Shown: piece by piece, positions 11,913-22,488 of the stretch
Position numbering within the stretch: position 1 is the stretch's first letter
How the letters are laid out: each line of letters opens with the position of its first letter
Assembly (NCBI GenBank): GCA_003117195.1
Contig: BDSI01000013.1
Span: 487,729-551,728, forward strand
DNA length: 64,000 nt
Source of the DNA: Eudorina sp. 2006-703-Eu-15
Taxonomy: Eukaryota > Chlorophyta > Chlorophyceae > Chlamydomonadales > Volvocaceae
Reading direction: 5' to 3'
Position numbers and translations under genes: made by a program
The notes under the pieces: generated by a model
Told to the model about the DNA's origin: nothing
Databases searched by the model: none
Seen by the model: the letters and a program-made list of their open reading frames with translations, nothing else

Positions 11913-13831
11913 TGACGTGGACGCGACGAGGCGAGGCACTGGCCTGTGGCTGTGCGTGCGGAGGGCCAGGCGCAGCGCTTCAGCTTTAGGGATGGGATCA
12001 GGCAGCAATCAAGGGGGGCCCACCCCGCGTATCGGAAGGGAGCTGGCGCGTAAGGATGGTGCTTGGGAAGCAATGAATGGAAGGCGTAGGGCAACAAGGG
12101 ACCACCAATGGTCGAACTGCTCTTCCCTCCACAGGTGGCATGAGGCCCTAGCGCCTTCTTGTGGGGGTGCGTTGTTGGCATACCGGCACGGCATCAGACC
12201 TCCGGCCCAGGTGGGATTTGGATGGTTTGGAAGAGTATCCTGGAATTATGGGGGGTATGGGCGGGTGGGAGCTGCGCACGCCCTCAGCGGCAAGCGAGCG
12301 CCGTGCTCAGGCGCTTGAACAATGGCAAGGTGGAGCTTGGGAGGCGGTGCACAACGCGTGATGGGGCCTGGGTGACAGAGCGAGTTGCAGCACGGACGAG
12401 GAAATGCAGTTAAGAGTTGGGGGTTCTTGTCGGCTTATGTTGGCCATTGGTGTGGGAGCACCTTTGCCCCTTGTCTCAAGCGCTACGTGGGGCTGGGCAT
12501 GATTTCGATGCTGGGCTGGCGCTTTGCAATGTGCATGATGACTTCTCTCTTACTCTCTCACTCTCTCCAGGGCTGCTGCACGTCGCGTGGGAAAAAGATT
12601 GAGGGTAGACAAATGCTAGGGGAGCCGGCGGTACATGTTGTAGACCTAACGTGGGTTTAGGAACTAACTTACCTGGTTTAGGAGCAGAGAATGACCCGAG
12701 TATGTTGAAGATTCCTGAGCAGGAGCGTGGGGAAGGGTGTAGTAGGTTGATTCCTGAGCAGGAGTGTGGGAAAGGGTGTGGATTGATCGTCACTCGCTGG
12801 TTTCACGTTGACCCGCACATGGCGTCCGCATTTGACCGGTTCGGCCCCTGTTGTGGATGATTAGCTAAGTCGCGGTATGCTTTTACATCAGAGGCGACAC
12901 TTATCGGTGTCCCAGATGCAACCGGAAGGTTCCTGCCCGGCCTCTGGGCTGCGGCGGACGTCAGCTGTGTTGCGGGCTTGGGCGGCGCCCTGAAGATAAC
13001 CTAGCGACGCTGTGCGGCCGAGCTGTAGATGTCACTGCAGCGCTTATGCCGACATCGGCGATGGGTAGGTGCTCGCGTTCTCATCCGCTGGCGCATTAAC
13101 CGCCGAGTCGGTGGTTTATGTGGATTCGGGGCCGGCGTCTGATCCTCTGAAGTGACCAGCCTTGATAGGAATGTAGGGTGGTAGGCTGGGCGGGTCTGGG
13201 AAAAACCCAGATGTGTGCCGAGGGAGGTGGGCAGAGGAGGACAGCGGATCAGAGCGCATGACAGCAACTTTCCTTGACGATGCCGCCTGGGGCCAGATGC
13301 AGGAGAGATGAGTCGCTTGCGCAGCGTCCTGAGAACCAGCGTCTTTCGAGGCGTCTGTTGTAGGTCGCTGCTGGTCGAAACCCGACGCCGAGGCGTAGTG
13401 TGCGTTTAGCTCATATCATGTTGATGGAGCTGCCGTGCGATTCGCCAGGTCGTTGTGAGGTGCAATGCGGTGCGGTGCAAAGCTCTCCCGGATGGGCGGA
13501 CCGGATCGTACCCAGGGGGGAGTATGCAAGCGTTCTCAGAATGCCGTACGCTCGAGCTCGGAGGTGGCCCATGAAACCATTTACGGAAGGCCGGGGCATT
13601 GGTTCCACAGCTACGGTGGCTCGTCCCCATGCCAGGGGGTCAATTGCAACCGTTTGACCTGGGTCGACACACCACGGGGTCCCCGTACCCCACGCGGTGC
13701 CGGCCAGCTAAGTTTTTCATTTGTTCGCACACAGCAGCTGCCGACGACGACTGCGACAGCACGCCCGTCGGATTCGTTCGAAACGCATGCCCCCAGGGCG
13801 CTTGGGCAATACCTGCCTGACACGTTAGACG
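11913..13831. other. Downstream of PP2A B'', no gene seen
   Basis: The first part should hold the PP2A B'' 3' UTR. A TGTAA overlaps that gene's stop codon (11908-11912), and I saw no clear later copy nearby. A ~30-bp direct duplication (core TTCCTGAGCAGGAG) lies at about 12710-12780. No frame shows family similarity. Confidence 0.4.
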
Positions 13832-13836
13832 TTACA
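13832..13836 (-). promoter_or_regulatory. Candidate TGTAA poly(A) signal
   Basis: This is the first TGTAA on the minus strand downstream of the stop at 17994. TGTAA is the usual poly(A) signal in volvocine algae. Confidence 0.35.
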
Positions 13837-16800
13837 CAAAAAGTATGCAGACATGCACCTAACCATGGCGTACCTACATCGTCAGCGCCACGACGCACTG
13901 CAGACAGAACGCCGTCACAACACTTCTGCGCCCGGGCCTGTCCGGCCCGTCGCCGAAACGTGCGAGCCCGCGCGGACCCGCAAGTCCGTGGACATCACGA
14001 GTGCACTGCCCGAGGGATCAATCTCACGCGGGGGGCGAGACACAGGGGGGCGCACATGCACGCGATCTTCCGTTTTGTCCGGTCGACGGCAAGGGGGGAA
14101 AACGCTGTTCCCCGCAACGTCACCAAAAAATGCTCACGCGAGACGACCGAAGCATGACTTGCACACGGACAATACCAGGAGACTCATAACCTGCCACAGC
14201 GAAGCGTCAAGCACATGCAAGACGCTGAGGCTGCGCCAACCACGCCGCGCTCGCTGCCCTGACACAGCATTTCACCCAACATACCACACCTTGACAACCG
14301 GGATACGCAACCACGGCCACGATGCGCCCCAGCTGAAATCGACCCAGGCGGCAATGATCGCCACGATGACCCCAGCGCCGAACGTTTCAGCACCCGGCGC
14401 AATGCTGCGCCAGGACCCACCACCGGCACATGCGGTACACCGCCGCGCGGCCAGCGGCACGCCCCAGGCCCGCACATTCCGAGCGATGACCCACCGGTTC
14501 GGCCCTGGCCTACCGGCCAGCACGACGTGTGCCACGACCCTCGTCTCTCTGCATCTAGAACCAGGGCCTACTCCCGGCGGTGGCATATGCCTCCATGCGC
14601 CTTCGAGACGGTGGCATCCCGGTGGTATCCCTGCGGATCAGGGGAACTGTCGCTCAACACAGGCAGGGCCCCCGGGGCACACGCGTCCAGGTCCAAGCGA
14701 GGACACATAGCACAGCGCCAGCCCTCGCTCGCCATCAAACGCGGGAACAAGAGGCCATGGCAGCTGACCCGCTTCAACGGCCCGCACCCGCCCGCCCGCA
14801 CAGAGCGCGCGCCCGCCGCCAGAAGGCCCGCTCGCACACCAGAGACGCGCTAGGTTGTCAGTGTGGAGGGAACACACACTCTTCTTAAACGACATATCGC
14901 TTTCAAACCACCCGTGGCCCCCTTGACCTTTCCGGCACACTCCCCCGCCGCCGACGCCTTGTACCGCTATGTAAACACGGACGGACGAGAATCCTCGTCG
15001 CTCAAACCCCCACCCCGTTCTTTCCAATGCCGCCTCCTCCGCTAACCGCCTGACACACTCCGTAACACGACTACAAGAAATGTCCGGGTACGGCATGACG
15101 AATCATCAACGCCCCCCAAGGACCCCTTAGTGATCCATCCTGGATTTGCTATGGCAGTACCAATACGACACAAAACCGGCTATATTCGTAAAATTGATGG
15201 CCTGCGTGACGCAGCCATCGTTCCTATGCATGCGCACTTGGAAGGTTTGGAAGGTGTAACCCCGGAATCTTACTAAACTACTGTATTACCAAGGGGGGAG
15301 CGCCGGCACCAGTTCATCGTGTTTCAAATATGTGCACAAGGCGGCTCCATATGCAAAAACGCAACCAAGCCCGGTAGGTTGAGAAGGGCCTCCCATACGC
15401 CTTTTTTCCAACACCAACACTACTGCCACCAACACAAACCGTGCTGTCTTGAACGTCCTACGAATTTGCGCGCGCGGCCAACCAACCTTGGCCGACCAGA
15501 CCATACGGCACTTTAGGCGCAGCCGCCGAGGCAACCAGGCCTACGCGCCCGTCACTTTTTTCTTTTTAAATCAAAGGCATGCCCAGCAATGATGGGCAAC
15601 CGGGACTCATTGACTCTTATCCTGATTCAACCGTCTTCCTGATGACTATGTATCATCACATGACCTAACGATGTACGGCACAAACCTCTCCCTGCATTGA
15701 TCAAACGACCGCAACCGATGCGGGGCCGCAAAGCGCACATCAGCTGCGTCCCAGCCCGACCTCATCTCTTGCATTCCGAAGAGCTTGCAGGAAGGACAGC
15801 CGCCCCAGCAACACCTCACTGCCCACATCACTACAGGGCCAGACCGCCGTACACCTTCCGACGGCCAGCCTGTCACTCCAGCCAGCGCAAACGCAAACCA
15901 ACCGCCGCTTAACCACACATGGCAAATTACGGGTCACTGCCAACGTCTCTAGAAGCAAAGATGAAGTGAAGTCTATGCCATCATTCTAGGTAATCGTAAG
16001 TTAGTCCTAAATCCCCGGCCAGGTGCCCAGCAGAAAGCACGGCACCGAACACCCTCAGCGATAAGGACCACTCGAAAAAGACTCGAACCCCTTGCCCCGC
16101 AGTCGCCGCCCCGCGCTTCCGCCCGCACAGAATATCCCCCCATACACGCGGATGTGCCCCTCCTTCGGAGGCCTCCTCTGACGAAGCGTGCAGCTGCCCC
16201 GCCTGTCGGTGCCTGGCCGCCCAGCATGCGACAGCGCAAAAAGACTGCGGCGGCCCCTCAAAAGCCCTGCTACAGTGCCAGTGCTGGGTCGCAGACCGAT
16301 CCCCCGGGGCCCTGTTCTCGCCCCCTTCCCTGCTATGACTCTGCTATATGACCCCGCGACGCCCCCGTCCTTCCTCCTGCTAGGTCTCAGATTGTCATGG
16401 CCGCGTCCCTCCGAACTGCAGCAAAACAAACGGAACCGTCACATCTCGCCGCAGCCCGACGACTCGCGAATGCAAGAAGACCGCCACTGAGACCAGCGAG
16501 TCAAAGCGTACCTAGCAAACGCAGCGCGTGTAAGAACCAGGGTCATCACTTTCAGTCTCAGCGCCTATACGCGGACAGGACACCTCGAGACAGACAGGCA
16601 CACGATGTGAACTCCGGCCGACTTAACGTTGTCACCGTGTACGGGGGGACGGGGCCGTGCGGCGAGTGCCTCCACTAGGATCGCACCCCGACCGACCCAC
16701 GTCCCCCAATGGGCATCAATAGTAAAAGAATCAGTTTGGCAGGATTGCTTCAAGACCCTTTTACCCTTTGGATGCACCTCTCACATATCGAAGTCCGACG

Positions 16801-17993
16801 CCACAACGATACGGCTCTGCCGTACATCTTACGTCATCAGTGCGCGCCCATGACAATGCGCGGCCATGAAATCCACAACATCCCTCATGCCGACAGTTCC
16901 GATCAACGGGCCCCGGGAAGATCCGCGTACGCACGTAGACTCGCCAGGCCTCTGCATCCGAGTCCCAACCTCTCGCTATTTTCCATTTCAAGTTTTCAAT
17001 GACCCGGCGGCCGACGGTTTCCATTCGCCTGCCCATCTGCTTTACTTGACATTGTACGCACTGCAAAGTAGAGCGCGATGACGTCGGTCCGCGCAGGGCA
17101 AACGTTTGACACCCGTCCGTCATGGCTACCCCAAAATGCGTCTGGCAAGTTCTCCTCCACACACAAGCGGATCGCCTAAAGCCCTCCCATCTCAAAGCGG
17201 ACCAGAAACACAACGAAACTAAATCCCCCAAACCATCTAATCCGCAGCAGTTCCTGTCGCCTAAGACACCTACGGATAGCCTCACCAAAACTGCCTAATG
17301 AGTGTGCACACTGAAGGGCGACGAGCGAGAACACAGCAGTAGGTCCCTTGCAGCGGCCCGGCGCCTACAGCGCAGCTTGACAAATACAGCCCGGATTGCC
17401 AAAGGCGCAATGCGCTAACGACTGCCCGTCCAATGCCTGACGCAAGCCCCTTGCAGAAGCGGGCCCCGCGACCACCCCAAAGCCGAGCCGCATCCCTCGT
17501 ATCGCACGTCGCGCCAATGCACATTACTCGCTGCCTACCCGTCCCCGCTCCGCTACCCACACCTGCAAGCTGCAACGCTGCCTCCACACCCGCTCCGCCC
17601 CGGCGCTGGATTCACAGAAGCTCTTCAGTCAGCACACCCCGTCAGCGGATTGACTCAAGCCGAGGCAACCACTCCCAGACATGGCTCACAGCAGCAGTCG
17701 CATGTACCCGGGCAAGCAACCGCAGGGCTGCAACTCAGAATTAACATTCGAAACTCAGCCTGGTGATATGGGGAATCGCAGCCACGCCTATAGCAGCAGC
17801 AGCGCCGACAAAAGATGAGCAACAGGATCACAAAGCCACCGAAAGTAAGGACCAACGTAGGGCTGTCAGCGCACGCGTGCCGACAGGACGAGCATCTTCT
17901 CAGCAAGCACCGCAACCCTGCTGCTACCGCGCCCCCTGCACGCCGCCCTACCCTGCCTGGCTCGCCCCAGCTCGCCTCTGCATGTTCCCACGC
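13832..17993 (-). other. Probable long 3' UTR of the 18-21 kb gene
   Basis: On the minus strand this stretch is G/T-rich and contains no convincing exon. Its plus-strand complement gives several C/A-rich open frames (for example 13853-14710) that look like composition artefacts. Reading down the minus strand from the stop at 17994, the first TGTAA is at 13836-13832. If that is the poly(A) signal, the transcript has a 3' UTR of about 4.1 kb. An unrecognised non-coding gene is the alternative. Confidence 0.4.
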
Positions 17994-20900
17994 TCAGGTC
18001 AGACTGTAGGCCACCGGCGCGACCGCCTTGCCGGCGGTGGGTCCGCCTTGAAGCGATTCCGGCAGACGAATCGTGACAAAAGCGTCCGGGGACAGCGGCA
18101 CGACCCCGCTGCCGGCACTGCAGCGATGCAGATCGAGGCCCCGGACGGACGTCGCGGCGGCGGCAACGGCGGCAACCGCCGGCCAAGAGCTCACCGGACC
18201 TGGGCCCTGTCGGCCTCGAGCCGCCTGCCGGCCTGGCGGCGCCGGCGTGCCGGCAGCCGCCGCCATCACGCGATGAAGCCGTACGGCCGGGAACACGTCG
18301 GCGGCATCAGTGCCGCCTTCAGCCCATACGCCATCGCTGCCTGGCGCCGCAGCCACAGCGGCGGCCTTCGCCGCCGCAAAGGCCCGACGGGCCACAGCGA
18401 CGGTGGATTTAGGAATGGCGGCTGAGCTGCTGTGCACGTACTGCTGCTGCTGCTGCTGCTGCTGCAGCAACTGTTGCAGCATCCACCTCTGCTCAGTCAT
18501 CGCGCCCGATCCAATCTGCGCAATCTCATCCATCGCCATCGCACTTTCATGGTATCGGGCGTCAGCGGCAACTCCCCAACCGCCCGGCGCGACGGCTGAC
18601 CTCTCACAGTCCGCTGCGCTGCCGTACCGCTCCTGCCCCATCCCCTCGTCCGCGCCCCCGCGCAGCTGCCGACGCGGCACAAACATCGTCGGCTGATGCA
18701 GTCCCGCGACCCCGGCAGCGGCGGCGGCGACGTGCGCCGGCGCCACCGACGCCGCCGGTGCGACGGCAGCGGCGGCACCGCCACCGCTGTACTGCGCCAG
18801 CGCCGCCGCAATGCTGTCGATGTCCGCGGGTCGCATCCCCGCGATGGACCGCGCACGCTGCGCCAGCGCCGCAATCAGGGCCGCCGTCGTCGTCCCCGCG
18901 GACCCCATCGACGTCGTCGCCGTCAGGTCCAGAACTGGCTCGAAGCCTAGCGCCGGATCCCCCGGCCGGTGTGCCTCGGCTTCCAGCTCAAGCTGCTGCT
19001 GCGCTGCCGCCGGGAGCTGCCCGGACGGCTGCAGGTCGCAGTCGCCGCCGGGCTGCTGCTGCTGCTGGCCACCCGCGTGTCGGTGCACGCCGCCGAGCGA
19101 AGGACGACGACGCAACGACAGTGCGCTGGCAACGACGGCGTCGCCGCCGTCGTCCATGTCTGGAGAGTGCGGCGCCGCGACCAGGTCCCAGCCCGCCGCT
19201 CCGCCGGTCCGCTCGCTGGCCGGCGCCGGCACGGCGTAATCCTCTTGCATCACATCGTCGTACGTCTGGTCGTACGTCTGGTCGTACGTCTGGTCCAACG
19301 GGGGGTATGGATTGAGTTGCGCGCGAGCGGGCAGGTGCCAGGAGCGGCGGGGCGCAGCGGCAGCGGCGGCGGTCGGCACACCGCTGCGCGTCGCGCCGGG
19401 TGCGCCCCCGGTCATCACGGACAGGCCGCGTCCCCTAGCTCTCGCCATCAGGCCATCTGGGCCGTTCCGCTGCTGCGGGCCGGCCAGCACATCGACCGGA
19501 TCGACCCCGGACGACTGGCGATGCGGCTGCGATCTCGGCCCCGTGAGTGTGGACTCGGTGCGGGTTAGACTCGGTTGTGCACCTTTGGCCGCGGTACGGC
19601 TGCTGCTACTGCTGCTGCTGCTGCTGCCAGTCCCCTGCTCGTTCCCGTGGTCAGCCGCCGCAGCCGGCGCCGGCGAGATCGCGTCAGCAGCTGGCGCGCC
19701 CACGGCCGCCTGCACGCCAGCTCGCCAGGGCTTGAAGGAACGACCACTGCGCCGCACCCCCTCGCCCGGCCCTAGGGACCACGCGTCGCCCTCCGCGGCC
19801 ATCTCAGTAGCGGCGGCGGCGACAACACTGTTCCGAAACCGTCCCATCCCCGCCGCTGCCGCCGCCGCAGGCGGCGCCGCCAATGCGCCCGGGCCGCAGG
19901 GCGCCGCGGTCGTCGTTGTGGTGGCCCCGGCTTTGACCTCGCCCCGCGTGCGGCTGTCGCTGTTCGACGCACTCGCGCCCGGGCCCGCGCCCGCCGCCGC
20001 CACGTCAGCAGCGCCGCTGTCGCCGCCCGCCGGCGAAGCGCCGTCCGCCTTCGATGACGACGATCGCTGCGCCGCCAGCCGTGTCACCAAGTCGTCCACG
20101 GAGGCCGACTGGCACAGCGTCGCCAGCTGCTGGATCACCAGCTGTACCATCCGGGGGCTCAGCCTCAGCTGGTCGCGGTGGGTCAACAGTGTCTCGGCAA
20201 TTCGCATCTTCTCCAAGAGGTCAGGACCGCCTTTGGATGGTGACTGGGCCATCATCGACAGGCAGGCCGATGGGTCGCCGTCCACGGCCGCGCCGTTACC
20301 CGCCGCCTTGGTCGGCACGGTCGCCGCCGCCGCCGCGCCCTCACCTTCACCACCCCTTCCACCACGTCCGGTCGCCGTCGGGGGTGATGAGGGCGACGCC
20401 ACCACGCCGCCGCGTCTTGGGGCGGCCAAGCTGTCACGCGGCGAAGCGAAGCGACCCTCCGGCGGCGGCTCGTCGGGGACCCCGACAAGTGTCAGCGCCG
20501 CCGGCGTGGCCGCCGTCGCCACGCGTGCTACTGCTGCTGCTGCTGCTGTTTCCGGCTCTGTCGACTGCGGGAGCTTGTCCAGGGGATGGTATGGAGTCAC
20601 GGAGTGGCTGCCGGCACTGGTGCGGGTCCAACCCACAAAGGCCGAAGTGGGGTTGGCGTAGTGGCTGCTGCTGCAGGGTTCATCCGAAGCGGCCGACACG
20701 CCCGGACTCGGTCGACCGCTCGAGGGGCGGCCCCGTTGCGGTGCAACCCCTGAGGGCAAGATGTTGGCCATCACGTTGCCCAGGCTGCTGGACCAGCGGG
20801 GCGGGGCAGGGTGGCGCGCCTGCTGCTGCGGCGGCGGCAGCGGCGAGGGTTTGTCCTCGATGAGATGGTCGGCACTTTCATCTGCAGTTGCCAACCCCGC

Positions 20901-21209
20901 AGCCGCGGCTGGATTAGGAACGTCGCTTTGCTGATAGACCGCAGCTCCGCCTGCGGAAATGGCGTTGCGGCGCTTGGCAGGAGGGAATGCCCACGTGTCC
21001 TCCGCGTCTTTAGCAGCGACACCGTCGGGCGGAGACCTCCGCTTCAACCCTGTGCATGTATGCTGCTGAAGACCGGCACCGGGCTCACTGCAGACTGCAT
21101 GGTCCCGAAGCGGAACCGAGTCGATTCCGACCCGCTCCAATACCACACGCAGTGGCATCATTTTCCGCGTTGAAGGCACAGCGGAATTGTTATTGGGAAG
21201 AGTGTCCAT
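17994..21209 (-). CDS. Large low-complexity Ala/Ser/Gln-rich protein, unknown function
   Basis: A single uninterrupted frame of 1071 codons starts at an ATG (21209) and ends at TGA (17994). Most of the protein is predicted disordered: Ala, Gly, Ser and Pro runs, a CAG-coded glutamine run (plus-strand 18441-18470), and a triple TYDQ repeat (19257-19296). The best candidate folded segment, around plus-strand 20090-20240, reads DLLEKMRIAETLLTHRDQLR followed by an amphipathic stretch ending in DDLVTRLA. A short basic AKRR motif near residue 80 could be a nuclear signal. I recognise no family. The minus strand is preferred over the 449-codon plus frame because the triplet runs read as Gln and Ala here and as Cys and Leu on the other strand. 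Introns or a different start cannot be excluded. Confidence 0.6.
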   Translation of the reverse strand: MDTLPNNNSAVPSTRKMMPLRVVLERVGIDSVPLRDHAVCSEPGAGLQQHTCTGLKRRSPPDGVAAKDAEDTWAFPPAKRRNAISAGGAAVYQQSDVPNPAAAAGLATADESADHLIEDKPSPLPPPQQQARHPAPPRWSSSLGNVMANILPSGVAPQRGRPSSGRPSPGVSAASDEPCSSSHYANPTSAFVGWTRTSAGSHSVTPYHPLDKLPQSTEPETAAAAAVARVATAATPAALTLVGVPDEPPPEGRFASPRDSLAAPRRGGVVASPSSPPTATGRGGRGGEGEGAAAAATVPTKAAGNGAAVDGDPSACLSMMAQSPSKGGPDLLEKMRIAETLLTHRDQLRLSPRMVQLVIQQLATLCQSASVDDLVTRLAAQRSSSSKADGASPAGGDSGAADVAAAGAGPGASASNSDSRTRGEVKAGATTTTTAAPCGPGALAAPPAAAAAAGMGRFRNSVVAAAATEMAAEGDAWSLGPGEGVRRSGRSFKPWRAGVQAAVGAPAADAISPAPAAAADHGNEQGTGSSSSSSSSSRTAAKGAQPSLTRTESTLTGPRSQPHRQSSGVDPVDVLAGPQQRNGPDGLMARARGRGLSVMTGGAPGATRSGVPTAAAAAAPRRSWHLPARAQLNPYPPLDQTYDQTYDQTYDDVMQEDYAVPAPASERTGGAAGWDLVAAPHSPDMDDGGDAVVASALSLRRRPSLGGVHRHAGGQQQQQPGGDCDLQPSGQLPAAAQQQLELEAEAHRPGDPALGFEPVLDLTATTSMGSAGTTTAALIAALAQRARSIAGMRPADIDSIAAALAQYSGGGAAAAVAPAASVAPAHVAAAAAGVAGLHQPTMFVPRRQLRGGADEGMGQERYGSAADCERSAVAPGGWGVAADARYHESAMAMDEIAQIGSGAMTEQRWMLQQLLQQQQQQQQYVHSSSAAIPKSTVAVARRAFAAAKAAAVAAAPGSDGVWAEGGTDAADVFPAVRLHRVMAAAAGTPAPPGRQAARGRQGPGPVSSWPAVAAVAAAATSVRGLDLHRCSAGSGVVPLSPDAFVTIRLPESLQGGPTAGKAVAPVAYSLT

Positions 21210-22488
21210 CGTTGAACTTATGTTGTTTGAGTCGAGCGGCGCAGAGGTACACCCCTCCTTTGCGGTTGCCTCAATCCCGTACTCGGACGCAGAACTCCTG
21301 ACGTTGCAGGAAGTTATAACGGGGGCAGGTCAGGGCAACATTTAGTTGTGTGGGCATTTTACAAAATGTAATATTGCAAGCATTCGTAGCTGCCTCGCAC
21401 CTTTCGTGGATGCTGAAGCCGCCCGCCTCTCCATTCGAGCACTGCAAGGGCGGGAAAGGAAGCGAAATCCGCTTGGTTAGCATTGGAAATTTCATAAGAA
21501 GCAGCCATATATACAATCACTGCTCTGAAAATGTGAAAACGAACCAGCTCACCCCCGCCGGTACACGTCTTCTGGTCGCACGCGGCTTGTTGTCGCAACG
21601 ACCTGTCTCGTCATGTCCGCCGATCAACTCTGCCACGCTCGCCAGTGCATCAAGTTTCTGAATACCATTCCGAAAATGACAAAAAGCGAAAAACGATATT
21701 TAAATGTTGCAGTGCTCGGCGGACATGCAAGCCACGCCCAAAGGCCCCATCAATAATCGCTCCCGATCTGAATAACTTACCGAAAATGCCATATCTACGG
21801 GTACTTGTGAACCTGGTTAGTGAATAGTATCGCGAGGTGAGATGGAAATGTTGGTGGGCGGGCCAAGGAAAAGGCGGGAGTCCTTCACCGTGCTATTCGT
21901 CATATGATACTCTGAACGATTGGGAGTAGAATATTCATAATTATAAATTATACACCAGGCTATTGCCCCGCCTGTGGTGCAGACCCGTGCCGGGGAATTA
22001 AAGGATGTTCACACCACACTGCCACATCCACCGGCTGAAACACGTATACCTATGTCATGGTAATACTTCTATAGCAATAAGAGCTCCAGCTCACCTTCCG
22101 ACGTTTCGGTCCTTGGAAGCTGCGCAACGTTCGCTACTGCTGGACGAGTCCACGAATGCCACAGAGCTAGTCACTTGGACTGCCCTTATGTCAAGACCTT
22201 GCGCTAAAGGATCATGAAGGGGCTGTAACTAATCGAACATGGCGGGAAGGCTGAGAGTCGAAACGCGGCGCCAATGATGTAGTTGAAGTATTACGCTAAT
22301 TTGCCGCAGTGAAGTCAAAGCAATCGAAACGCTTCCAATTAATCAAGTATTACCCAACAGCGCAAACATAATGAGAAATGTTTATCGTACCGTACGGCAG
22401 AGGGACAGGGTAGGGAGAAGACAAGAAACACGCCTTTGCTTTTCTGAGAATTAATGTGGAAGCGAAAACCTTAACATTATAGAAATCG
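21210..22488. other. Divergent intergenic/promoter region
   Basis: This ~1.3-kb spacer separates two genes transcribed away from each other (the unknown protein on the minus strand and the LON-domain gene on the plus strand). It is clearly more A/T-rich than the flanking exons, as expected of promoter and 5' UTR sequence. No gene is supported in it. Confidence 0.5.

Noticed and set aside
13853..14710. 285-codon plus-strand frame
   Set aside because: Arg/His/Pro/Thr-rich composition artefact in a C/A-rich strand, with no motif and no conserved neighbours. The region better fits a minus-strand 3' UTR.
19312..20661. 449-codon open frame on the plus strand
   Set aside because: Shadow of the 1071-codon minus-strand frame in GC-rich sequence; its Leu/Cys runs are the complement of CAG-coded glutamine.
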